Shown here: positions 46,604 to 58,960 of the stretch, piece after piece | Layout of the letters: every line of letters begins with the position of its first letter | How positions within the stretch are numbered: the first letter of the stretch is position 1 | Origin: Fasciola hepatica | Lineage: Eukaryota; Platyhelminthes; Trematoda; Plagiorchiida; Fasciolidae | Direction of reading: 5' to 3' | Length of the DNA stretch: 64,000 bases | Assembly: GCA_948099385.1 (NCBI GenBank) | Contig: CANUEZ040000208.1 | Location: forward strand, 496,001-560,000 | Made by a program: the position numbers and the translations under genes | Notes under the pieces: model-generated | The model's database searches: none | Told to the model about the DNA's origin: nothing | The model's input: only the letters and a program-made list of their open reading frames with translations

Positions 46604-49137
46604 AGTAAGTAGTATGTGAACGTGTGTGGACGACATTTTCGAGGAAGCACACGACCGGTTTGGCGGTTGTTGCCGCTCATCAGCTATGCGTACTCGGTAC
46701 TCCTATGCCCACTCGTCTTCTGACTTGTACACTCCGATGATCTTCTATAATCACTAGGATCTAATTTGAATCTACTCGAGAGTGAATGGATTATATTGAT
46801 CGCAGACCCGACATATAAATTAGAATTGTCATTTCTCGTAGTTATTCGTGTCTGGGTCACTGCTAACCCAACGAACAACGAGTTTGCATTTGCAAGCGCT
46901 CATCTCATATTCATAGTCAGTAAGTAGTATGTGAACGTGTGTGTGGGCGACATTTTCGAGGAAGCACACGACCGGTTTGGCGGTTGTTGCCGCTCATCAG
47001 CTATGCGTACTCGGTACTCCTATGCCCACTCGTCTTCTGACTTGTACACTCCGATGATCTTCTATAATCACTAGGATCTAATTTGAATCGTCTCGATTGT
47101 GAACGGATACTGTTGATTGAAGAGGCGACAAATGAATGAGAATTGTCATTTCTCGTAGTTATTCGTGTCTGTGTCACTGCTAACCCAACGAACAACGAGT
47201 TTGCATTTGCAAGCGCTCATCTCATATTCATAGTCAGTAAGTAGTATGTGAACGTGTGTGTGGACGACATTTTCGAGGAAGCACACGACCGGTTTGGCGG
47301 TTGTTGCCGCTCATCAGCTATGCGTACTCGGTACTCCTATGCCCACTCGTCTTCTGACTTGTACACTCCGATGATCTTTTATGTTCAATAGGATCTAATT
47401 TGAATCGTCTCGATTGTGAATGGATACTGTTGATTGAAGAGGCGACAAATGAATGAGAATTGTCATTTCTCGTAGTTATTCGTGTCTGGGTCACTGCTAA
47501 CCCAACGAACAACGAGTTTGCATTTGCAAGCGCTCATCTCATATTCATAGTCAGTAAGTAGTATGTGAACGTGTGTGTGGACGACATTTTCGAGGAAGCA
47601 CACGACCGGTTTGGCGGTTGTTGCCGCTCATCAGCTATGCGTACTCGGTACTCGTATGCCCACTCGTCTTCTGACTTGTACACTCCGATGATCTTCTATA
47701 ATCAATAGGATCTAATTTGAATCGTCTCGATTGTGAATGGATACTGTTGATTGAAGAGGCGACAAATGAATGAGAATTGTCATTTCTCGTAGTTATTCGT
47801 GTCTCGGTCACTGCTAACCCAACGAACAACGAGTTTGCATTTGCAAGCGCTCATCTCATATTCATAGTCAGTAAGTAGTATGTGAACGTGTGTGTGGACG
47901 ACATTTTCGAGGAAGCACACGACCGGTTTGGCGGTTGTTGCCGCTCATCAGCTATGCGTACTTGGTACTCCTATGCCCACTCGTCTTCTGACTTGTACAC
48001 TCCGATGATCTTTTATGTTCACTAGGATCTAATTTGAATCGTCTCGATTGTGAATGGATACTGTTGATTGAAGAGGCGACAAATGAATGAGAATTGTCAT
48101 TTCTCGTAGTTATTCGTGTCTGGGTCACTGCTAACCCAACGAACAACGAGTTTGCATTTGCAAGCGCTCATCTCATATTCATAGTCAGTAAGTAGTATGT
48201 GAACGTGTGTGTGGACGACATTTTCGAGGAAGCACACGACCGGTTTGGCGGTTGTTGCCGCTCATCAGCTATGCGTACTCGGTACTCCTATGCCCACTCG
48301 TCTTCTGACTTGTACACTCCGATGATCTTCTATAATCACTAGGATCTAATTTGAATCTACTCGAGAGTGAATGGATTATATTGATCGCAGACCCGACATA
48401 TAAATTAGATTTGTCATTTCTCGTAGTTATTCGTGTCTGGGTCACTGCTAACCCAACGAACAACGAGTTTGCATTTGCAAGCGCTCATCTCATATTCATA
48501 GTCAGTAAGTAGTATGTGAACGTGTGTGTGGACGACATTTTCGAGGAAGCACACGACCGGTTTGGCGGTTGTTGCCGCTCATCAGCTATGCGTACTCGGT
48601 ACACCTATGCCCACTCGTCTTCTGACTTGTACACTCCGATGATCTTTTATGTTCAACAGGATCTAATTTGAATCCTCTCGATTGTGAATGGATACTGTTG
48701 ATTGAAGAGGCGACAAATGAATGAGAATTGTCATTTCTCGTAGTTATTCGTGTTTGGGTCACTGGTAACCCAACGAACAACGAGTTTGCATTTGCAAGCG
48801 CTCATCTCATATTCATAGTCAGTAAGTAGTATGTGAACGTGTGTGTGGACGACATTTTCGAGGAAGCACACGACCGGTTTGGCGGTTGTTGCCGCTCATC
48901 AGCTATGCGTACTCGGTACTCCTATGCCCACTCGTCTTCTGACTTGTACACTCCGATGATCTTTTATGTTCAATAGGATCTAATTTGAATCGTCTCGATT
49001 GTGAACGGATACTGTTGATTGAAGAGGCGACAAATGAATGAGAATTGTCATTTCTCGTAGTTATTCGTGTCTGTGTCACTGCTAACCCAACGAACAACGA
49101 GTTTGCATTTGCAAGCTCTCATCTCATATTCATAGTC
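46287..49137 (+). repeat. Satellite monomers 147-155
   Basis: Monomer 147 (46287-46603) is the most divergent copy in the window. Monomer 148 is 315 bp through loss of one GT in the phase 19-27 tract. Monomers 148 and 153 both carry the gcagacccg block of 142 at a spacing of 1583 bp. Monomer 151 has ctcggtcac, 152 has cttggtac and 154 has cacctatg with caacagg and ggtaacc. Monomers 149-152 are close to the common type. Confidence 0.85.
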
Positions 49138-51038
49138 AGTAAGTAGTATGTGAACGTGTGTGTGCACGACATGTTCGAAGAAGCACACGACCGGTTTGGC
49201 GGTTGTTGCCGCTCATCAGCTATACGTACTCGGTACTCCTATGCCCACTCGTCTTCTGACTTGTACACTCCGATGATCTTTTATGTTCAATAGGATCTAA
49301 TTTGAATCTACTCGATTGTGAATGGATACTGTTGATTGAAGAGGCGACAAATGAATGAGAATTGTCATTTCTCGAAGTTATTCGTGTTTGGGTCACTGCT
49401 AACCCAACGAACAACGAGTTTGCATTTGCAAGCGCTCATCTCATATTCATAGTCAGTAAGTAGTATGTGAACGTGTGTGTGGACGACATTTTCGAGGAAG
49501 CGCACGACCGGTTTGGCGGTTGTTGCCGCTCATCAGCTATACGTACTCGGTACTCCTATGCCCACTCGTCTTCTGACTTGTACACTCCGATGATCTTTTA
49601 TGTTCAATAGGATCTAATTTGAATCTTCTCGATTGTGAATGGATAATGTTGATTGAAGAGGCGACAAATGAATGAGAATTGTCATTTCTCGTAGTTATTC
49701 GTGTCTGGGTCACTGCTAACCCAACGAACAACGAGTTTGCATTTGCAAGCGCTCATCTCATATTCATAGTCAGTAAGTAGTATGTGAACGTGTGTGTGGA
49801 CGACATTTTCGAGGAAGCACACGACCGGTTTGGCGGTTGTTGCCGCTCATCAGCTATGCGTACTCGGTACTCCTATGCCCACTCGTCTTCTGACTTGTAC
49901 ACTCCGATGATCTTCTATAATCACTAGGATCTAATTGAATCGTCTCGAGTGTGGATGGATACTGTTGATTGAAGAGGCGATAAATGAATGAGAATTGTCA
50001 TTTCTCGTAGTTATTCGTGTCTGGGTCACTGCTAACCCAACGAACAACGAGTTTGCATTTGCAAGCGCTCATCTCATATTCATAGTCAGTAAGTAGTATG
50101 TGAACGTGTGTGTGGACGACATTTTCGAGGAAGCACACGACCGGTTTGGCGGTTGTTGCCGCTCATCAGCTATGCGTACTCGGTACTCCTATGCCCACTC
50201 GTCTTCTGACTTGTACACTCCGATGATCTTCTATAATCACTAGGATCTAATTTGAATCGTCTCGAGTGTGGATGGCCACTGTTGATTGAAGTGGCGACAA
50301 ATGAATGAGAATTGTCATTTCTCGTAGTTATTGGTGTCTGGGTCACTGCTAACCCAACGAACAACGAGTTTGCATTTGCAAGCGCTCATCTCATATTCAT
50401 AGTCAGTAAGTAGTATGTGAACGTGTGTGTGGACGACATTTTCGAGGAAGCACACGACCGGTTTGGCGGTTGTTGCCGCTCATCAGCTATGCGAACTCGA
50501 TACTCCTATGCCCACTCGTCTTCTGACTTGTACACTCCGATGATCTTCTATAATCACTAGGATCTAATTTGAATCGTCTCGATTGTGAATGGATACTTTT
50601 GATTGAAGAGGCGACAAATGAATGAGAATTGTCATTTCTCGTAGTTATTCGTGTCTGGGTCACTGCTAACCCAACGAACAACGAGTTTGCATTTGCAAGC
50701 GCTCATCTCATATTCATAGTCAGTAAGTAGTATGTGAACGTGTGTGTGGACGACATTTTCGAGGAAGCACACGACGGGTTTGGCGGTTGTTGCCGCTCAT
50801 CAGCTATACGTACTCGGTACTCCTATGCCCACTCGTCTTCTGACTTGTACACTCCGATGATCTTCTATAATCACTAGGATCTAATTTCAATCGTCTCGAT
50901 TGTGAATGGATACTGTTGATTGAAGAGGCGACAAATGAATGAGAATTGTCATTTCTCGTAGTTATTCGTGTCTGGGTCACTGCTAACCCAACGAACAACG
51001 AGTTTGCATTTGCAAGCTCTCATCTCATATTCATAGTC
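49138..51038 (+). repeat. Six-monomer unit I, first copy (156-161)
   Basis: Order: 156 (gtgcacgacatgttcgaag, tatacg), 157 (gcgcacgacc, tatacg, cttctcg), 158 (316 bp, ctaattgaat), 159 (ggccactg, gaagtggcg, ttggtgtc), 160 (gcgaactcgatac, tacttttg), 161 (cgacggg, tatacg, atttcaatcg, tail aagctctc). Monomer 155 also ends aagctctc, so both 156 and 162 are preceded by the same tail. This zone is where tatacg and atttcaatcg first appear. Confidence 0.85.
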
Positions 51039-52620
51039 AGTAAGTAGTATGTGAACGTGTGTGTGCACGACATGTTCGAAGAAGCACACGACCGGTTTGG
51101 CGGTTGTTGCCGCTCATCAGCTATACGTACTCGGTACTCCTATGCCCACTCGTCTTCTGACTTGTACACTCCGATGATCTTTTATGTTCAATAGGATCTA
51201 ATTTGAATCTACTCGATTGTGAATGGATACTGTTGATTGAAGAGGCGACAAATGAATGAGAATTGTCATTTCTCGTAGTTATTCGTGTCTGGGTCACTGC
51301 TAACCCAACGAACAACGAGTTTGCATTTGCAAGCGCTCATCTCATATTCATAGTCAGTAAGTAGTATGTGAACGTGTGTGTGGACGACATTTTCGAGGAA
51401 GCGCACGACCGGTTTGGCGGTTGTTGCCGCTCATCAGCTATACGTACTCGGTACTCCTATGCCCACTCGTCTTCTGACTTGTACACTCCGATGATCTTCT
51501 ATAATCAATAGGATCTAATTTGAATCTTCTCGATTGTGAATGGATAATGTTGATTGAAGTGGCGACAAATGAATGAGAATTGTCATTTCTCGTAGTTATT
51601 CGTGTCTGGGTCACTGCTAACCCAACGAACAACGAGTTTGCATTTGCAAGCGCTCATCTCATATTCATAGTCAGTAAGTAGTATGTGAACGTGTGTGTGG
51701 ACGACATTTTCGAGGAAGCACACGACGGGTTTGGCGGTTGTTGCCGCTCATCAGCTATGCGTACTCGGTACTCCTATGCCCACTCGTCTTCTGACTTGTA
51801 CACTCCGATGATCTTCTATATTCACTAGGATCTAATTGAATCGTCTCGAGTGTGGATGGATACTGTTGATTGAAGAGGCGACAAATGAATGAGAATTGTC
51901 ATTTCTCGTAGTTATTCGTGTCTGGGTCACTGCTAACCCAACGAACAACGAGTTTGCATTTGCAAGCTCTCATCTCATATTCATAGTCAGTAAGTAGTAT
52001 GTGAACGTGTGTGTGGACGACATTTTCGAGGAAGCACACGACCGGTTTGGCGGTTGTTGCCGCTCATCAGCTATGCGTACTCGGTACTCCTATGCCCACT
52101 CGTCTTCTGACTTGTACACTCCGATGATCTTCTATAATCACTAGGATCTAATTGAATCGTCTCGAGTGTGGATGGATACTGTTGATTGAAGAGGCGACAA
52201 ATGAATGAGAATTGTCATTTCTCGTAGTTATTCGTGTCTGGGTCACTGCTAACCCAACGAACAACGAGTTTGCATTTGCAAGCGCTCATCTCATATTCAT
52301 AGTCAGTAAGTAGTATGTGAACGTGTGTGTGGACGACATTTTCGAGGAAGCACACGACCGGTTTGGCGGTTGTTGCCGCTCATCAGCTATGCGTACTCGG
52401 TACTCCTATGCCCACTCGTCTTCTGACTTGTACACTCCGATGATCTTCTATAATCACTAGGATCTAATTGAATCGTCTCGAGTGTGGATGGATACTGTTG
52501 ATTGAAGAGGCGACAAATGAATGAGAATTGTCATTTCTCGTAGTTATTCGTGTCTGGGTCACTGCTAACCCAACGAACAACGAGTTTGCATTTGCAAGCG
52601 CTCATCTCATATTCATAGTC
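51039..52620 (+). repeat. Unit I, partial second copy (162-166) with a run of 316-bp monomers
   Basis: Monomers 162, 163 and 164 match 156, 157 and 158. After that, the 158 type (ctaattgaat, one base short) is repeated three times in a row as 164, 165 and 166 instead of passing on to the 159 type. All three have a frameshifted minus frame. Monomer 164 has cgacggg, tatattcac and the aagctctc tail; 165 and 166 look identical to each other at the diagnostic positions. Confidence 0.85.
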
Positions 52621-55156
52621 AGTAAGTAGTATGTGAACGTGTGTGTGGACGACATTTTCGAGGAAGCACACGACCGGTTTGGCGGTTGTTGCCGCTCATC
52701 AGCTATGCGTACTCGGTACTCCTATGCCCACTCGTCTTCTGACTTGTACACTCCGATGATCTTCTATAATCACTAGGATCTAATTTGAATCGTCTCGATT
52801 GTGAATGGATACTGTTGATTGAAGAGGCGACAAATGAATGAGAATTGTCATTTCTCGTAGTTATTCGTGTCTGGGTCACTGCTAACCCAACGAACAACGA
52901 GTTTGCATTTGCAAGCGCTCATCTCATATTCATAGTCAGTAAGTAGTATGTGAACGTGTGTGTGGACGACATTTTCGAGGAAGCACACGACGGGTTTGGC
53001 GGTTGTTGCCGCTCATCAGCTATACGTACTCGGTACTCCTATGCCCACTCGTCTTCTGACTTGTACACTCCGATGATCTTCTATAATCACTAGGATCTAA
53101 TTTCAATCGTCTCGATTGTGAATGGATACTGTTGATTGAAGAGGCGACAAATGAATGAGAATTGTCATTTCTCGTAGTTATTCGTGTCTGGGTCACTGCT
53201 AACCCAACGAACAACGAGTTTGCATTTGCAAGCGCTCATCTCATATTCATAGTCAGTAAGTAGTATGTGAACGTGTGTGTGGACGACATTTTCGAGGAAG
53301 CACACGACCGGTTTGGCGGTTGTTGCCGCTCATCAGCTATGCGTACTCGGTACTCCTATGCCCACTCGTCTTCTGACTTGTACACTCCGATGATCTTCTA
53401 TAATCACTAGGATCTAATTTGAATCGTCTCGAGTGTGGATGGCCACTGTTGATTGAAGTGGCGACAAATGAATGAGAATTGTCATTTCTCGTAGTTATTG
53501 GTGTCTGGGTCACTGCTAACCCAACGAACAACGAGTTTGCATTTGCAAGCGCTCATCTCATATTCATAGTCAGTAAGTAGTATGTGAACGTGTGTGTGGA
53601 CGACATTTTCGAGGAAGCACACGACCGGTTTGGCGGTTGTTGCCGCTCATCAGCTATGCGTACTCGGTACTCCTATGCCCACTCGTCTTCTGACTTGTAC
53701 ACTCCGATGATCTTCTATAATCACTAGGATCTAATTTGAATCGTCTCGATTGTGAATGGATACTGTTGATTGAAGAGGCGACAAATGAATGAGAATTGTC
53801 ATTTCTCGTAGTTATTCGTGTCTGGGTCACTGCTAACCCAACGAACAACGAGTTTGCATTTGCAAGCGCTCATCTCATATTCATAGTCAGTAAGTAGTAT
53901 GTGAACGTGTGTGTGGACGACATTTTCGAGGAAGCACACGACCGGTTTGGCGGTTGTTGCCGCTCATCAGCTATACGTACTCGGTACTCCTATGCCCACT
54001 CGTCTTCTGACTTGTACACTCCGATGATCTTCTATAATCACTAGGATCTAATTTCAATCGTCTCGATTGTGAATGGATACTGTTGATTGAAGAGGCGACA
54101 AATGAATGAGAATTGTCATTTCTCGTAGTTATTCGTGTCTGGGTCACTGCTAACCCAACGAACAACGAGTTTGCATTTGCAAGCGCTCATCTCATATTCA
54201 TAGTCAGTAAGTAGTATGTGAACGTGTGTGTGGACGACATTTTCGAGGAAGCACACGACCGGTTTGGCGGTTGTTGCCGCTCATCAGCTATGCGTACTCG
54301 GTACTCCTATGCCCACTCGTATTCTGACTTGTACACTCCGATGATCTTCTATAATCACTAGGATCTAATTTGAATCGTCTCGATTGTGAATGGATACTGT
54401 TGATTGAAGAGGCGACAAATGAATGAGAATTGTCATTTCTCGTAGTTATTCGTGTCTGGGTCACTGCTAACCCAACGAACAACGAGTTTGCATTTGCAAG
54501 CGCTCATCTCATATTCATAGACAGTAAGTAGTATGTGAACGTGTGTGTGGACGACATTTTCGAGGAAGCACACGACCGGTTTGGCGGTTGTTGCCGCTCA
54601 TCAGCTATACGTACTCGGTACTCCTATGCCCACTCGTCTTCTGACTTGTACACTCCGATGATCTTCTATAATCAATAGGATCTAATTTGAATCTACTCGA
54701 TTGTGAATGGATACTGTTGATTGAAGAGGCGACAAATGAATTAGAATTGTCATTTCTCGTAGTTATTCGTGTCTGGGTCACTGCTAACCCAACGAACAAC
54801 GAGTTTGCATTTGCAAGCGCTCATCTCATATTCATAGTCAGTAAGTAGTATGTGAACGTGTGTGTGGACGACATTTTCGAGGAAGCACACGACGGGTTTG
54901 GCGGTTGTTGCCGCTCATCAGCTATGCGTACTCGGTACTCCTATGCCCACTCGTCTTCTGACTTGTACACTCCGATGATCTTCTATAATCACTAGGATCT
55001 AATTTGAATCGTCTGGATTGTGAATGGATACTGTTGATTGAAGAGGCGACAAATGAATGAGAATTGTCATTTCTCGTAGTTATTCGTGTTTGGGTCACTG
55101 CTAACCCAACGAACAACGAGTTTGCATTTGCAAGCGCTCATCTCATATTCATAGAC
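52621..55156 (+). repeat. Satellite monomers 167-174
   Basis: Monomers 168 and 171 are of the 161 type (tatacg, atttcaatcg). Monomer 169 (53255-53571) repeats 159 (ggccactg, gaagtggcg, ttggtgtc) 3167 bp downstream of it. Monomer 172 has cgtattctg and 172 and 174 end in atagacag. Monomer 173 has tatacg, ctactcgattg and aattag. The region is a reshuffled set of the monomer types of unit I. Confidence 0.85.
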
Positions 55157-58100
55157 AGTAAGTAGTATGTGAACGTGTGTGTGGACGACATTTTCGAGGA
55201 AGCACACGACCGGTTTGGCGGTTGTTGCCGCTCATCAGCTATGCGTACTCGGTACTCCTATGCCCACTCGTCTTCTGACTTGTACACTCCGATGATCTTC
55301 TATAATCACTAGGATCTAATTTCAATCGTCTCGATTGTGAATGGATACTGTTGATTGAAGAGGCGACAAATGAATGAGAATTGTCATTTCTCGTAGTTAT
55401 TCGTGTTTGGGTCACTGCTAACCCAACGAACAACGAGTTTGCATTTGCAAGCGCTCATCTCATATTCATAGACAGTAAGTAGTATGTGAACGTGTGTGTG
55501 GAGGACATTTTCGAGGAAGCACACGACCGGTTTGGCGGTTGTTGCCGCTCATCAGCTATGCGTACTCGGTACTCCTATGCCCACTCGTCTTCTGACTTGT
55601 ACACTCCGATGATCTTCTATAATCATTAGGATCTAATTTGAATCGTCTCGATTGTGAATGGATACTTTTGATTGAAGAGGCGACAAATGAATGAGAATTG
55701 TCATTTCTCGTAGTTATTCGTGTCTGGGTCACTGCTAACCCAACGAACAACGAGTTTGCATTTGAAAGCGCTCATCTCATATTCATAGTCAGTAAGTAGT
55801 ATGTGAACGTGTGTGTGGACGACATTTTCGAGGAAGCACACGACCGGTTTGGCGGTTGTTGCCGCTCATCAGCTATGCGTACTCGGTACTCCTATGCCCA
55901 CTCGTCTTCTGACTTGTACACTCCGATGATCTTCTATAATCACTAGGATCTAATTTGATTCGTCTCGAGTGTGGATGGATACTGTTGATTGAAGAGGCGA
56001 CAAATGAATGAGAATTGTCATTTCTCGTAGTTATTCGTGTCTGGGTCACTGCTAACCCAACGAACAACGAGTTTGCATTTGCAAGCGCTCATCTCATATT
56101 CATAGTCAGTAAGTAGTATGTGAACGTGTGTGTGGACGACATTTTCGAGGAAGCACACGACCGGTTTGGCGGTTGTTGCCGCTCATCAGCTATGCGTACT
56201 CGGTACACCTATGCCCACTCGTCTTCTGACTTGTACACTCCGATGATCTTCTATAATCACTAGGATCTAATTTGAATCGTCTCGATTGTGAATGGATACT
56301 GTTGATTGAAGAGGCGACAAATGAATGAGAATTGTCATTTCTCGTAGTTATTCGTGTCTGTGTCACTGCTAACCCAACGAACAACGAGTTTGCATTTGCA
56401 AGCGCTCATCTCATATTCATAGTCAGTAAGTAGTATGTGAACGTGTGTGTGGACGACATTTTCGAGGAAGCACACGACGGGTTTGGCGGTTGTTGCCGCT
56501 CATCAGCTATACGTACTCGGTACTCCTATGCCCACTCGTCTTCTGACTTGTACACTCCGATGATCTTCTATAATCACTAGGATCTAATTTCAATCGTCTC
56601 GATTGTGAATGGATACTGTTGATTGAAGAGGCGACAAATGAATGAGAATTGTCATTTCTCGTAGTTATTCGTGTTTGGGTCACTGCTAACCCAACGAACA
56701 ACGAGTTTGCATTTGCAAGCGCTCATCTCATATTCATAGACAGTAAGTAGTATGTGAACGTGTGTGTGGAGGACATTTTCGAGGAAGCACACGACCGGTT
56801 TGGCGGTTGTTGCCGCTCATCAGCTATGCGTACTCGGTACTCCTATGCCCACTCGTCTTCTGACTTGTACACTCCGATGATCTTCTATAATCATTAGGAT
56901 CTAATTTGAATCGTCTCGATTGTGAATGGATACTTTTGATTGAAGAGGCGACAAATGAATGAGAATTGTCATTTCTCGTAGTTATTCGTGTCTGGGTCAC
57001 TGCTAACCCAACGAACAACGAGTTTGCATTTGAAAGCGCTCATCTCATATTCATAGTCAGTAAGTAGTATGTGAACGTGTGTGTGGACGACATTTTCGAG
57101 GAAGCACACGACCGGTTTGGCGGTTGTTGCCGCTCATCAGCTATGCGTACTCGGTACTCCTATGCCCACTCGTCTTCTGACTTGTACACTCCGATGATCT
57201 TCTATAATCACAAGGATCTAATTTGATTCGTCTCGAGTGTGGATGGATACTGTTGATTGAAGAGGCGACAAATGAATGAGAATTGTCATTTCTCGTAGTT
57301 ATTCGTGTCTGGGTCACTGCTAACCCAACGAACAACGAGTTTGCATTTGCAAGCGCTCATCTCATATTCATAGTCAGTAAGTAGTATGTGAACGTGTGTG
57401 TGGACGACATTTTCGAGGAAGCACACGACCGGTTTGGCGGTTGTTGCCGCTCATCAGCTATGCGTACTCGGTACACCTATGCCCACTCGTCTTCTGACTT
57501 GTACACTCCGATGATCTTCTATAATCACTAGGATCTAATTTGAATCGTCTCGATTGTGAATGGATACTGTTGATTGAAGAGGCGACAAATGAATGAGAAT
57601 TGTCATTTCTCGTAGTTATTCGTGTCTGTGTCACTGCTAACCCAACGAACAACGAGTTTGCATTTGCAAGCGCTCATCTCATATTCATAGTCAGTAAGTA
57701 GTATGTGAATTTGTGTGTGGACGACATTTTCGAGGAAGCACACGACGGGTTTGGCGGTTGTTGCCGCTCATCAGCTATGCGTACTCGGTACTCCTATGCC
57801 AACTCGTTTTCTGACTTGTACACTCCGATGATCTTTTATAATCACTAGGATCTAATTTGAAACGTCTCGAGTGTGGATGGATACTGTTGATTGAAGAGGC
57901 GACAAATGAATGAGAATTGTCATTTCTCGAAGTTATTCGTGTCTGGGTCACTGCTAACCCAACGAACAACGAGTTTGCATTTGCAAGCGCTCATCTCATA
58001 TTCATAGTCAGTAAGTAGTATGTGAACGTGTGTGTGGACGACATTTTCGAGGAAGCACACGACCGGTTTGGCGGTTGTTGCCGCTCATCAGCTATACGTA

Positions 58101-58960
58101 CTCGGTACTCCTATGCCCACTCGTCTTCTGACTTGTACACTCCGATGATCTTCTATAATCACTAAGATCTAATTTGAATCGTCTCGAGTGTGGATGGATA
58201 CTGTTGATTGAAGAGGCGACAAATGAATGAGAATTGTCATTTCTCGAAGTTATTCGTGTCTGGGTCACTGCTAACCCAACGAACAACGAGTTTGCATTTG
58301 CAAGCGCTCATCTTATATTCATAGTCAGTAAGTAGTATGTGAACGTGTGTGTGGACGACATTTTCGAGGAAGCACACGACCGGTTTGGCGGTTGTTGCCG
58401 CTCATCAGCTATGCGTACTCGGTACTCCTATGCCCACTCGTCTTCTGACTTGTACACTCCGATGATCTTCTATAATCACTAGGATCTAATTTCAATCGTC
58501 TCGATTGTGAATGGATACTGTTGATTGAAGAGGCGACAAATGAATGAGAATTGTCATTTCTCGTAGTTATTCGTGTCTGGGTCACTGCTAACCCAACGAA
58601 CAACGAGTTTGCATTTGCAAGCGCTCATCTCATATTCATAGTCAGTAAGTAGTATGTGAACGTGTGTGTGGACGACATTTTCGAGGAAGCACACGACCGG
58701 TTTGGCGGTTGTTGCCGCTCATCAGCTATACGTACTCGGTACTCCTATGCCCACTCGTCTTCTGACTTGTACACTCCGATGATCTTCTATAATCACTAGG
58801 ATCTAATTTGAATCGTCTCGATTGTGAATGGATACTGTTGATTGAAGAGGCGACAAATGAATGAGAATTGTCATTTCTCGTAGTTATTCGTGTCTGTGTC
58901 ACTGCTAACCCAACGAACAACGAGTTTGCATTTGCAAGCGCTCATCTCATATTCATAGTC
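55157..58960 (+). repeat. Three four-monomer periods J (175-178, 179-182, 183-186)
   Basis: Starts at 55157, 56425 and 57693, each 1268 bp. First two: atttcaatcg with gtttggg and an atagacag tail (175, 179); ggaggac with catt, tacttttg and a tttgaaagcg tail (176, 180); ttgattcg (177, 181); cacctatg with ctgtgtc (178, 182). The third period begins with a different monomer, 183 (gtgaatttgtg, gccaactcgttttctg, gaaacgtc, tcgaagtt), which itself returns as 187 one period later. Monomers 178, 182 and 186 share ctgtgtc, and 186 has the 178/182 ending on a tatacg left side. Confidence 0.85.
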
